In this document: piece by piece, positions 27,235-37,500 of the stretch
Layout: every line of letters begins with the position of its first letter
How positions within the stretch are numbered: the stretch's first letter is position 1
NCBI GenBank assembly: GCA_029253285.1
Contig: JAQWZU010000131.1
Coordinates: 1-41,043 of the forward strand
Source of the DNA: Akkermansiaceae bacterium
Lineage (GTDB): Bacteria > Verrucomicrobiota > Verrucomicrobiia > Verrucomicrobiales > Akkermansiaceae
Length of the DNA: 41,043 nt
Reading direction: 5' to 3'
Position numbers and translations under genes: made by a program
The notes under the pieces: model-generated
Told to the model about the DNA's origin: nothing
What the model saw: the letters and a program-made list of their open reading frames with translations, nothing else
The model's database searches: none

Positions 27235-29088
27235 TTAAACCTCTGCGGAATCCACGTCTTCTCGGAGATTCTCGATGATGTAGCCCTGCCTATCCGGGGT
27301 GTTTTTTCCCATGTAAAATGTCAGCATTTCCTTGAGACCTTTCCCCTCTTCCATCTGGACCTGGTCGAGCCGCATGTCTTTCCCGATCATGAACTTGAAT
27401 TCGTCCGGCGAAATTTCACCCAATCCCTTGAATCGGGTAATTTCGGGATTTCGTCCCAATTCCCTCATCGCAGCCTCCCGCTCGTCGTCGTCGTAGCAAT
27501 ATATTGTCTTTTTCTTGTTCCGCACCCGAAACAGCGGGGTTTGCAAGATATAGAGATGCCCTTCCCGGATCAGCTCGGGGAAGAATTGCAAAAAGAAAGT
27601 CAGCAACAGCAAACGAATGTGCATTCCGTCGACATCAGCATCGGTCGCGATCACCACTCGATTGAAGCGGAGCGACTCAATATCGTCCTCAATCCCCAGC
27701 GCTGCCTGCAGAAGCGCAAACTCCTCGTTCTCATAAACAACCTTCTTCGTTAGGCTGAAAGTATTCAAAGGCTTTCCTCTCAGCGAAAAGACCGCCTGCG
27801 ATTCCACATCGCGGCATTTCGTAATCGATCCACTCGCGGAGTCACCCTCGGTCAGGAAGACCGTAGTGTCCTCGCGGCGCTTGTGCTTGGTATTAAAATG
27901 CGCCCGACAATCCCGGAGCTTCTTATTGTGCACCTTCACCTGCCGCGCCCGCTCGCGCGCCAGCTTTTTCACCCCGCTCAATTCCTTGCGCTCGCGCTCC
28001 GCCGCGACAATCCGCTTTTGCATCGCCTCGGCGACGTCTGAGTTCTTATGAAGGAAGTTATCCAGCTGCTCCTTCAGGAAATTGCTGATGAATGTCCGCA
28101 CCGTTTCCCCCTCCGGTGCCACTGTCGCCGATCCCAACTTCGTTTTGGTCTGACTCTCGAAAACCGGTTCCTCGATCCGCACCGAGATCGCGCCAACCAG
28201 CCCCGCTCGAATATCCGAGGGATCGTAGCTCTTCTTATAGAAATCTCGCAGCACCTTGACAATCGCCTCACGAAAAGCAGCCAAATGCGTCCCCCCTTGT
28301 GTAGTATGCTGACCATTCACGAACGAGTAGTAGTCCTCAGACCCGGTCACACCGTGCGTAAAGGCCACCTCAATGTCGTGGCCCGTCAGATGAATCGGCG
28401 CATAAAGCGGCTCTTCATCCATCTCCTCCTTCAAGAGATCCAGCAGACCATTCTTCGACTTAAACTTCTTCCCGTTGAACACGAGCGCCAGCCCCGGGTT
28501 CAGGTAAGAATAATAGCGGCACATCTTCTCCACGAAGGGAGCCTTGAAATTGGTTCGCTGCGGAAACAACGAGCGATCCACCTCAAAGGCCAGGCGCGTC
28601 CCTCCCCCGGACTTGTCTGCCCGTGGCCTCTTCATCTCCTCAACGACCTCGCCTTTGCTGAACTCGATCGCCTTCGTTTTCCCCTCGCGCCAGGCCTGAA
28701 TCTCAAAAAAGTCACTCAAGGCATTTACCGCCTTGATTCCCACGCCGTTTAATCCCACCGACTTCTTAAAGGCTTCACTGTCGTACTTCGCCCCGGTATT
28801 AATTTTGGCGGCGCAATCCATCAGCTTTCCGAGAGGAATCCCCCGCCCAAAATCACGCACCTCCACACGGCCGGTTTCATCGATATCGATGGTAATTTCC
28901 TTACCATGTCCCATCACAAATTCGTCCACTGAGTTGTCCAAAGCCTCCTTCAGAAGGATGTATATCCCATCATCAGACGACGATCCGTCACCCAGCTTTC
29001 CAATATACATTCCCGGGCGCAGACGAATGTGCTCACGCCAATCCAGGCTCTTAATATCGTCTTCAGTGTAACTCGCGGCAGCGGCCAT
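27235..29088 (-). CDS. parE: DNA topoisomerase IV subunit B
   Basis: The 617-residue ATPase subunit of topoisomerase IV, starting at ATG 29088 ([11 protein letters not shown]). The frame is open upstream to 29169, but those residues are not family-like. The GHKL ATPase domain has [15 protein letters not shown] (catalytic Glu and Asn) and GRGIP; the second ATP site is near [16 protein letters not shown]. The TOPRIM domain has TEGDSASG and the metal-binding [12 protein letters not shown]. The length lacks the gyrase-specific insert. It works with the parC gene about 2 kb downstream. Confidence 0.93.
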   Translation of the reverse strand: MAAAASYTEDDIKSLDWREHIRLRPGMYIGKLGDGSSSDDGIYILLKEALDNSVDEFVMGHGKEITIDIDETGRVEVRDFGRGIPLGKLMDCAAKINTGAKYDSEAFKKSVGLNGVGIKAVNALSDFFEIQAWREGKTKAIEFSKGEVVEEMKRPRADKSGGGTRLAFEVDRSLFPQRTNFKAPFVEKMCRYYSYLNPGLALVFNGKKFKSKNGLLDLLKEEMDEEPLYAPIHLTGHDIEVAFTHGVTGSEDYYSFVNGQHTTQGGTHLAAFREAIVKVLRDFYKKSYDPSDIRAGLVGAISVRIEEPVFESQTKTKLGSATVAPEGETVRTFISNFLKEQLDNFLHKNSDVAEAMQKRIVAAERERKELSGVKKLARERARQVKVHNKKLRDCRAHFNTKHKRREDTTVFLTEGDSASGSITKCRDVESQAVFSLRGKPLNTFSLTKKVVYENEEFALLQAALGIEDDIESLRFNRVVIATDADVDGMHIRLLLLTFFLQFFPELIREGHLYILQTPLFRVRNKKKTIYCYDDDEREAAMRELGRNPEITRFKGLGEISPDEFKFMIGKDMRLDQVQMEEGKGLKEMLTFYMGKNTPDRQGYIIENLREDVDSAEV

Positions 29089-29420
29089 GGACGGGAGTAT
29101 CCTTAAGCATTCCAAAATATCAAGGAAAGGCTGAGAAAGTCCCTTATCAGCGCCCAAGCCCCTCAACACCTCTTTTTCTTGAAGGAAGAAAAAATCTCTC
29201 AGCCCTTGGATTGTTTGCTCCGTATGGGTTCTCCCGGTCGTTATTTTGGAGGAATCCCATGATCAGAGGGCTATTCCGCATGCAGAGGCATTCCGCTCCA
29301 AAAAAACCTTGTCAAGGTGCCTCAAATGTTCATCCTAACGGTTGTAACCGTTTGGTGTCCACCCCCTCAGAGACAATATTGGGATTTTAAAACTCCATCG
29401 CACGGCCACAAAACAACATT
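29089..29420. other. intergenic region between parE (-) and PEP-CTERM gene (+)
   Basis: 332 nt with divergent control regions. No coding potential is seen. It holds an ACCTTG-T-CAAGGT inverted repeat (29306-29318) and a 16-bp palindrome (29337-29352), both on the PEP-CTERM side. TTGTCA at 29309-29314 could be a -35 box, but no convincing -10 follows. Confidence 0.4.
29337..29352. promoter_or_regulatory. palindromic operator-like site
   Basis: A perfect 7-bp inverted repeat, AACGGTT-GT-AACCGTT, 68 nt upstream of the PEP-CTERM start codon. It has the size and symmetry of a dimeric regulator site. The cognate regulator is unknown. Confidence 0.4.
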
Positions 29421-30119
29421 ATGAAAAATAAGAAACTTAGAATCCTCTCCGCCCTCTGCGTCGCGATCTTCGCACCAGGCCTGGCAAGCGGAGCTGCGAT
29501 CGCTGTAACTAACGCCAGCTTTGAAGACAACGTTCTGAGTGGCAACGCTTGGGCTGATGCCATTCCCAACGGCTGGTTTTCCCAAGGTAACGTTGCTGGA
29601 ACACCAGGTGCGCCAACTACGGATCCCAACTTCAACAACACCTTCCTTGAGTTGTCTTCAGCGATCGGAGCCAACGGTGGTGATGGGCCGAACAACCTCG
29701 GCATACGAACCGGCGGATTTATCTATCAGGACCTCGGGGTTCTTTTCCAGCCCAATACCACTTATACAGTCGACGTCATGGTCAATCGTCGCGGGGCTTC
29801 CGACAACGTTGGTTACTTTGGACTCGCTGACATCAACGGGGCTACTATGGGAACGGCTGGTGCTACTAACAGTTCCCAAATTGGAACATCTAACCAGTTC
29901 TTGGCAGTCTCGTCACTCGACCCCGCTGCTGGAAATGTTGCCACCTTCACTACCGGAGCAAACGTTCCTGCCGGAAATGTTATCCTCGCAGTCGGTGCCA
30001 CAACCGGCAACGTAGTCTATGACCTCATTTCGGTTGACGCTACTTCAGTGATTCCGGAGCCCTCCTCCATGGCCATGATCCTCTTGGCCGGATTGGGAAT
30101 CTTCCGCCGTCGGCGCTAG
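29421..30119 (+). CDS. PEP-CTERM surface protein
   Basis: 232 residues with a signal peptide (about 1-25, ending LASG). A beta-rich body follows, beginning AIAVTNASFEDNVLSGNAWADAIPNGW, similar to carbohydrate-binding-like modules. A C-terminal PEP-CTERM sorting signal at 211-232 has PEPSS, a short hydrophobic helix and RRRR. The family is processed by an exosortase and placed on the cell surface or in extracellular matrix. No exosortase gene is in the window. A palindrome lies upstream and an intrinsic terminator directly downstream, so it is monocistronic. Confidence 0.88.
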   Translation: MKNKKLRILSALCVAIFAPGLASGAAIAVTNASFEDNVLSGNAWADAIPNGWFSQGNVAGTPGAPTTDPNFNNTFLELSSAIGANGGDGPNNLGIRTGGFIYQDLGVLFQPNTTYTVDVMVNRRGASDNVGYFGLADINGATMGTAGATNSSQIGTSNQFLAVSSLDPAAGNVATFTTGANVPAGNVILAVGATTGNVVYDLISVDATSVIPEPSSMAMILLAGLGIFRRRR

Positions 30120-30142
30120 GCTACCCGCAAAAAAGTTGTTTT

Positions 30143-30176
30143 AAAAAGGTCACCAGGCAACTGGTGGCCTTTTTTC
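30143..30176 (+). terminator. rho-independent terminator of the PEP-CTERM gene
   Basis: Stem AAGGTCACCAG (30146-30156) pairs with CTGGTGGCCTT (30161-30171), with one wobble, around a GCAA tetraloop, followed by a T-run to 30175. A-rich flanks before the stem suggest some bidirectional activity. Confidence 0.9.
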
Positions 30177-30226
30177 TCCCCCTGTGGTATCCCATGCCAA
30201 CTTAAACATCGCTCAATCTCACAGGC

Positions 30227-33200
30227 ATGAGTCTAACAAAAACGACAATCTTTTGGGTCCTCCGGACGCTCACCTACGCGCCCATCGCCATCCTCTCTTC
30301 CTGCGGCCCCGATGACCCTGAGCCCGTCGGCACCCAAACTCCCCCATCCACTCTGTTGGAAGGACAATCCTCCGACCTCAATATTGTTGCGGCCACCGAA
30401 AGCGACCCCCACCTGATGGATCTCGATCCTCTCAAAGACGGATGGGATAGCGAGCACCTCAGCTCTCTGGCTGGAGAACAACTCAACAAACTCGCCGAAG
30501 TCTTCGAATCCTCGGGCTTCTCCGACCAAAGCAAACTTCCAAAGATCTTCACCGACGAGGTCAACTGCAACTCTCTGCGCCCTTTAGATCTCAAGAACGT
30601 CCTTCCAGATAAGGACACCACCGTTCTCCGTCCTTCCTCTTTCCCAATCACGGCAGCCAAGGTTTCCTTGGCCGATTGCTTCTCTGCTCTCACCTCATCC
30701 GCACCAACTGACGGCGAACGCTATGCCAAATTTAAAATTATCGGTATCACCCCCATTGAACAAGGCTTCCAATCAACTCAGCTCGTTTCATTGAACATTC
30801 GCAACGGCACCTCCGCCTGGGAACAGAATGCCACCTGGAATATCGCCTGGAAAAACAATGGCTCCGAGTCACCTCTGATCAATTCTCTCAAGTTAGAGGA
30901 ATTTGAAGAGATTCACAGCGCGACCAAGGGGGTGTGGTTTTCCGACCAAACCGCCTCGGTGTTTTCCAAAGAAACTGAAATTTCCATCGCCACCGATCAG
31001 TTCGGAATCGGAGTTGGGGAGTGGACAGAACGACTCAACGATTACCTCCTCGTCAGGCAGTATGGTCACAACGGCCTTGCCCTCGGCGATGTCAATGGAG
31101 ACGGCTTTGAAGATCTTTACCGATGCCAGACCGGCGGACTGCCCAACCGTCTTTTTCTCGGCACGCCCGATGGAACCCTCCGCGACTACTCCAAAGAAGC
31201 GGGACTCGATTTTCTAGACAACTGCCTGGGTGCCCTCTTCATCGATCTGGACAACGACGAAGATCAAGACCTCGTCCTCGCCATGCCTCTTCAGGTTGTT
31301 TTCTTCAAAAATGATGGCTCGGGGAAATTCGAAATCGCCACCCAAATTGATCAACAAAATGTCTATTCATTGGCCGCTGCTGATTTCGATCATGATGGCG
31401 ACCTCGACGTCTACACCTGTGTCTACTACGCCGACGAGGAAATCCGGGCCGAGCTTCCCATTCCGATGCCCATATACGATGCCAAAAACGGAGGGCAGAA
31501 CGCGCTGCTCGAAAATGATGGTAACTGGAAATTCACCAACATCACCAAAGCTGCGGGTCTTGCCGTAGACAACAGCCGCTTTTCCTTCGCGGCCATTTGG
31601 GAAGACTACAACAACGATGGAGATCTCGATCTTTATGTCGTCAATGACTTCGGTCACAACAACCTCTACCAAAACAAGGGCGGCCACTTCCAACACATCA
31701 CCGAACAATCGGGAACAAGAAACGGCACCTTTGGCATGTCCGCCTCATCGGCTGACTTCAATCACGACGGATGGATGGACCTCTACAAAGCCAGCATGTT
31801 TTCCTCGGCTGGAAATCGCGTGGTCACTCAAGAGCAATTCCTTCCCACGGCCGCTCCCGCCATTAAGAATGCCATGTTCCAGATGGCGCAGGGTAACACC
31901 CTCTTCACCAACACCGGGCAAGGCTCATTCCGCGACGATGGCATCGCAGCCGGAGTCTCCATGGGACGATGGAGCTGGGGATCCATCTTCATGGACTTCA
32001 ACAACGATAGCTGGGAAGACCTCTTCGTCACCAACGGATTCGTCACCGGTCGAAACCCGAATGATTTGTGAACGATCTACTGGCGACAGGTCTTGTCCCA
32101 AATCCCCACCGAGGAAACCAAAATCCCTGACATGGCGAGCCCCGAATCATCCTACCGGAAACACTTAAATCGCCTCAATGAATTAGTCTCCAACGGAGAA
32201 TCGCTCAGTGGCCATGAACGAAACTGTGCTTTCCTCAATATTCAAGGTGGCCGCTTTGCCACGGTTTCCTCGGTAAGCGGACTTGATTTTGATGACGACG
32301 CTCGCTCGCCCGTGAGCATCGACTGGGATCGGGATGGCGATCTCGACCTTTGGGTCGCCAACCGAACGGCGCCGCAACTTCGCTTCCTCCGCAATAACAC
32401 TCCAAAGAAAAATGACTTTGTTTCCCTGAGACTCCGCGGAACGAAGTCGAACATCGACGGCATCGGAGCCCGCGTTGAAATTTCTCTTAAAAAAAATCAA
32501 GCAGGACCACCCTTAATAAAAACGCTCAAAGCAGGTGAAGGCTTTCTCGGACAATCATCCAAGTGGCTCCACTTCGGACTGGGCCACGAATCAACCCTTG
32601 ATCAAGTCATTGTGAAGTGGCCGGGCGGCGCTTCGGAAAAGTTCTCCTCCATCTCTCCAAACGGACATTTTCTTCTCAAGGAGGGAACAGGAAGCGCCCA
32701 AACCATCAAACGCGAGGTCATCTCCCTTCCCTACACCTCGAAACCCGCCCCCGTCTCACTCAATTCTAATTCGAGCCGCATTCTCACCCCCACCCGGACC
32801 GCCCTCCCTCCCCTTCGCTATACCGACCTTCAGGGAAAATCAAAAAAGATTAATCTTTCCCAGGGACACCCTATCTTGATCAACCTTTGGGCAAGTTGGT
32901 GCCCAGCCTGCCTTGAAGAACTCAACGATTGGAAAGCCCACCAAAATGACCTCAGCTCCACTGGTATCGAGGTCATTACCATTTCGACTGACCTCATTGA
33001 CGGAAGAGAGGACACCTCAGCTGACACCACCCGCTCCGCTCTCGACAAGCTCTCCCTCCCCTTCGCCGCCGGGATCGCCGACGAAGAGCTCTACAACCGC
33101 CTTCGACAAGCACACAACTGGCCATTCCTACGCCGCATTCCCATGCCGGTGCCAACCAGTTTTCTGGTCGATGGGCAAGGACGCCTCACCGCCATCTACC

Positions 33201-33841
33201 GGGGCACCATTTCCGCCAATCAAATCATCGCCGACACGAAATTATTTTCGCTCAATCACAATGATCTGCTAGCCGCCTCGCTACCATTCCCCGGCAGATG
33301 GATGTTCCCTCCCAGTCCTCCCGCCCCCATGCCTCATGGAATTGAACTCATGGAAAAAGGCGATGTCGTTGACGCCGCTGAGTTTGCCATTAGAAACCTC
33401 GAACTCCTCAAGCCGCACCGTGAATTTCCTCTCCTCGCCATCTGGATCAGTGAAAAACTTATGGCCGCCGGCGACACTGATCGGGGACTTCTTTTTCTCC
33501 GGTGGGCTGCGGAAAATGACAGTTCGAACATCGCTGTCGTCAATAACCTCGCGTGGCAACTCGCCACCAATCCGAGCGAACGCGTTCGCAATCCCCAACT
33601 CGCCCTTCAATGGGCTGAGAAGGCCAACACCATGACCGGAGGAAAACACCCCACAGTCCTCGATACCGTCGCCACGGCCAACGCCGCCGCCGGAAATTTT
33701 AATAAGTCAATTCAACTGATTGAACTTGGCATCCGGATCGCCACTACTCAAGGCGATGAAGCAACATCTGCTCCCATGAGAAAACGACTGGAACTTTTTA
33801 AGGCAGGAAAACCCTTCCTGGAAACTCCTCCCTCAAAATAA
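30227..33841 (+). CDS. predicted selenoprotein: CRTAC1-type FG-GAP/ASPIC lipoprotein fused to TlpA-like thioredoxin and TPR
   Basis: Read as one 1204-residue protein with Sec at 615, encoded by the in-frame TGA at 32069-32071. The signal ends in the lipobox LSSC (Cys about 26). Residues about 280-612 carry FG-GAP calcium-loop repeats (DVNGDGFEDLY, DFDHDGDLDVY, DYNNDGDLDLYV, DFNNDSWEDLFV). After NPNDL-U-TIYWRQV comes another repeat (DWDRDGDLDLWV), then an ASPIC/UnbV domain (GIGARVEI...LHFGLG). A TlpA-like domain has WCPAC (Cys892, Cys895), and the end is TPR-like. Neither half is sensible alone: the downstream half has only a TTG start and begins mid-repeat. A SECIS-like hairpin follows the TGA. 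The alternatives are a nonsense mutation or a sequencing error. Role inferred: exported redox or binding protein. Confidence 0.75.
32069..32071 (+). other. in-frame TGA, predicted selenocysteine codon
   Basis: The codon sits between ...GFVTGRNPNDL and TIYWRQVLSQIP in the same frame. Both sides are typical of one continuous CRTAC1-type protein. TGA is also used as a normal stop elsewhere in the window (for example after polX), so general reassignment of TGA is unlikely. Confidence 0.7.
32081..32100 (+). promoter_or_regulatory. candidate bacterial SECIS element
   Basis: A 20-nt stem-loop: TGG, bulged C84, GACA, loop GGTCT (32089-32093), TGTC, CCA, giving seven base pairs with one bulge. The loop begins 17 nt after the TGA. 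The bulged pyrimidine and the AGGTCT context copy the mini-helix that SelB binds in E. coli fdhF, where the bulge is U and the loop is AGGUCU at 18 nt to the GG. The apical loop starts with GG, as the bacterial SECIS model asks. Confidence 0.7.
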
Positions 33842-34132
33842 CCGCCAAGGTAAGTCCCTGTTTCAAACCGGCGCCAACCATCCAGCAGCCGAAACGGACC
33901 TGAGTATGATCGCGAGGGATTGATCGCTTGTTGGAATGCAAGGAACCAAAATCAAACCCATGATGATGGACATCACAATCCCCCTCAAAGGCCAAGACAA
34001 CTTCGTGAAGCCCTCACAAACGCGCCGTGAACTTTCCATGAATCTAGAAGTCACCAATAAGGCATAATCGGCCCTTGAAATATTCCTGCCAACCCCTCGG
34101 TATCGCTTCTACCAACTCTGCCACACACCTTC
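33842..34132. other. intergenic region before the DUF6288-type pseudogene
   Basis: 291 nt without a recognisable gene. A 43-codon frame (33937-34068, MQGTKIKPMMMDI...) exists but has no supporting features. No terminator was found for the selenoprotein gene. Confidence 0.3.
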
Positions 34133-34485
34133 ATGTCTCTATCCAAAACTTTTCTCCTCACTATCGCCCTCACTTCCCAGGCCCTCGCCGCGCCCAAGGG
34201 CAAGATGGCCCTCCCCGACTTCACCTAAGGAGATCCCATTCCTTAGGGCCCAACCACGACTGGAATCTCGGCGCAACCGGAGCTCGCAGCTGGATCTTCA
34301 GCGACAAGATGGTGACCTCCGACGCCCGCCAAATCAAAGTCGCAGAAGATTCTCCCGCCATTCGCATTCTCAGGGTCGGTGACGTTATCCTCGGCGTGAA
34401 TGTAAAACTCTTCTCCTATGACTCCCGCACCGAATTCGGAAAAAAACTCACTATCGCCGGAGAAAAAGCAGTCTCCGTTCCCTAG
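34133..34485 (+). pseudogene. truncated, broken copy of the DUF6288-type gene
   Basis: It begins with an intact start and signal peptide (MSLSKTFLLTIALTSQALAA) and PKGKMALPDFT. It then meets TAA where the intact copy at 39395 has AAA (Lys). Further damage compared with that copy includes a small deletion and a TAG in the segment reading ATTCCTTAGG, and a 9-nt deletion before GTCGCAGAAG. After about 34443 the similarity ends, so only the N-terminal PDZ-like part remains (NHDWNLGATGAR, DSPAIRILRVGDVILGVN). Nucleotide identity to 39449-39721 is very high, so the duplication is recent. It lies between two convergent CRTAC1-type genes. Confidence 0.85.
34182..34443 (+). repeat. segmental duplicate of 39449-39721
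   Basis: This stretch matches 39449-39721 on the same strand almost base for base, apart from scattered substitutions and a few small deletions. The two copies are about 5.3 kb apart, as direct repeats that could recombine and delete the CRTAC1 and PEP-CTERM genes between them. Confidence 0.85.
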
Positions 34486-34585
34486 TTCAGTGGAGAGGAG
34501 GAGCGACTGAAGAAGTTGCAGCAAACACCCCCTCCTTCACGTTTTCACAAGACTCATCAAATTTCAGAATTCTCACTAGAGAAGA

Positions 34586-37500
34586 TCACTTTTTCTGATT
34601 CGAAAAAAGAAGTAGCGGCCTGCTATTGGGTGCCGCAAGAACATCCATCAACCCGTCGCCATTTGCATCAATTGTCAGTAGGCTTTTCGTATCATGATGC
34701 ATCAAAATCCCACTCGCTGGGTGTGGAATTACCTGAAAACCCTTGCCGTCCCACTCAAGATGGCAACCTGGATTTCCACGCCAGATTCCGGTCTCGATCC
34801 AGTTCGTTTCATGATTTTGAGCGAGGACCAGCTCCACTCTCCCATCTCCGTCAAAATCCCCTGACACCACCGCATTAACGGGAGATAACTGCGCATCCCA
34901 CGGTAGTCTTTGCCAAAGGAAATTCAACGACTCTCCCTTTCCTCCTTGATTGAGCCACACTCCCGACTCCAGGTGATTCGCCGTCACCTTGTAAGCTTTT
35001 GATAATCGTCCTCCATAGATCTCCGTGAGGCTCGCGGAAGCAAAGTCGTGATAGGTTCTAAACTGCTCGCTCACGGCGGGCATCGCTTGACACGTTCAGA
35101 AACGCCCCCTCACCGGCAGCGGTCGATCACTCTCCTTCTCCAGCTTGGCCTCGACAATATGTGATTCGCCACTCCCGTCTAGATCCCCATAATAAAGGAT
35201 GGCGGGATAAGCTTGAGTGGGACTCCCGTATTTCGTGTTCACCCCAGTATTCCCGGCTACCAGATCGAGGTCACCATCTTGATCCACATCAACAACCTTC
35301 ACTGACCGCCACCAGCCACGGCGTTCTCCAGTCCCGACACTTTTCGAGGACTCCACCAGTTCCCCGCTCTGATTCACATAAATCTGAATTACACCCCAAT
35401 CCGTTCCCACCACCAAATCCAGATCCCCATCTCGATCAAGATCCGCCCAACTTGCATCTGTAACCATTCCTTCAACCTTCAGGTCCTTTCCTGAAACGTC
35501 GGTAAACATCACCTTATCCTTCGTTGAGTCATTGCGAATCAGACGGCTCACCGGATTTAAAGGATACTGACCGGGAATTGACCGAGATCCGATAAACAGA
35601 TCCAAATCCCCATCCCCATCATAATCTGCGGAGGCCACACAACTCCCACTATCACGCAAATCAGGAAAACTGCCTTCCCCGGCTTCCGTCAACTTCACCT
35701 CCCCTTCCACAAGCTCATTTAGATAAAGTCGATCACGATAAAAAGCATGTCCCGCGCTCCGCTCCGTGCTCCCAGAAATCACAAGCAAATCGAGATCACC
35801 ATCTCCATCGGCATCGAAAATCTCTGCAGCTGCATCCTCCGAATATTTATGCCGTCCTCCAAAAGCCTTTTGCGGACTCCGCACAAAGGTCCCGTCTTGG
35901 TTGAGAAATAACGAACCCTCTCTGCCCTTCGCGCCACCGACAAAGAAATCCTCGTCCCCATCTCCATCAAGATCACCCTTTGCCAAACAAGGACCCAACT
36001 GCGACAGCTTTTGAGGCAACAGTGGCTGAGCCTTGAAGTCATCATACTCGTCCTCTTCAAAGCGATAGCTTGGAACCTTCACTGACTCGAATCGCGGCAA
36101 CACACCCTCCCCGCTCGGAGCCGTCCCTCCGGCTTCCTCGGTCACCTTAATTAAGCCACGATTCCTTCCCTCCAGAGAAACTGCCTGATAGTTTCCCGAG
36201 GGCCAAAATATCTCTAATTTTGACGCGGTGGCCTGACCCAGCCCAAAGTGAAGTGCAGCATCATTTTGTGATTGAAACCCCGTCCAAGGATTCATCCAAC
36301 GAGTGTGCCGAATCCCGCTGCTGTCCGTCAGAATCACCTTGGCTCCAATCCCCATAATATTACTTGTTCTGCCTCTCAGCTGAACGCTTACCCCACTTCC
36401 CTTCCCTCCTTGATTTCTATAAATCTTCGTTCTTTTCCCCAGATCTGAAACCACCAAGTCGAGATTTCCGTCCCGGTCCAAATCACCCATTGCGGCTGAA
36501 TAACTCATCCCAAGCAGCCCCAACCCCCAGTCCAGTCGCTTCTGAAACTTCTTCCCGTCGAGATTCTGAAAAACCAAATTTTCCTCAGGATTCTCGGGAG
36601 CGTCTTTTTCAATCTCCCACATCGTTCGCCCTATCCGGGCGTTGCCGAGATCTCCCCCCCCTTTATTCCGATCTGCGTTCATGAAATCCCGCGAGATTCC
36701 ATTTGAAAGAAAAACATCTTGATAGCCATCGTTGTCAAGATCGCCAAATTTCACGACCCAACTCCACTCGCTGCTCCCCACTCCGGCGGCCTGTGCCACC
36801 TCCTGAAAATAACCGCTCCCTGTATTCACCTGGAGATGATTTCTCATATACTGCCGGGGAATCGACTGCATCAAAATGTGCCGACGGGAGGGAGTCAAGG
36901 CTCCCATTTTGACTTTCGATTTGTAGTGAGAATTCGAAGCCATTTCCACGGACATGAGATCAGGCAAGCCGTCCCGATTGTAGTCCGCAACATCGCTTCC
37001 CATCGAAGACCAGCTCGTATGCGGAAACACCTCGGCAATGACATTCTCGAAACGTGGCACACCGCTTTTTGTGACCCCGTCGTTCCGAAACAAGCGATCG
37101 GGTGTGTCAAAATCATTCGCGACATACAGATCCAAGTCGCCATCACTATCGTAGTCCCACCACACCGCTGAAAGCCCCCAACCCTCCATTTGCAGGCCGG
37201 ATCCCTCACTCACATCCTTAAAATTCAACACTCCATCTTTGCTCTCGTTTAAGAAAAAGTAATCTTTCCGCCCATACTCAACGAGCTTGTTCCGTCCCTC
37301 AAAATCCATCTGAAGTTTGTAATGCTTGCGATAGTTCGCTTTCACCTCCGGACCGAGACCACGATCAATCACCGGCATTTCAGCGGGCCGACCTTTTGGA
37401 GCGATCAATTCATTGCAAAGTAGGAATAAATCCAAATCACCATCGCAATCAACATCAGCAAAGAATGGCTGAAGTGAGGCATCCTGAACACCAAGTCCCG

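Noticed and set aside
32093-33841. Separate gene starting at TTG 32093 after the TGA
   Set aside because: It would start inside a CRTAC1-type repeat unit, has no signal peptide or ribosome site, and is in the same frame as the upstream gene. A single recoded gene explains it better.
33937-34068. 43-codon ORF between the selenoprotein and the pseudogene
   Set aside because: Too short, with no ribosome site, signal or recognisable motif.
34133-34485. A third recoded (Sec-like) gene
   Set aside because: The stops are TAA and TAG and there are deletions, so this is genuine decay rather than recoding.
34586-35083. Separate 165-residue gene starting at ATG 35083
   Set aside because: Its sequence is the usual C-terminal part of the upstream FG-GAP protein and is in the same frame. 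That Met aligns with an internal Met of the family motif.
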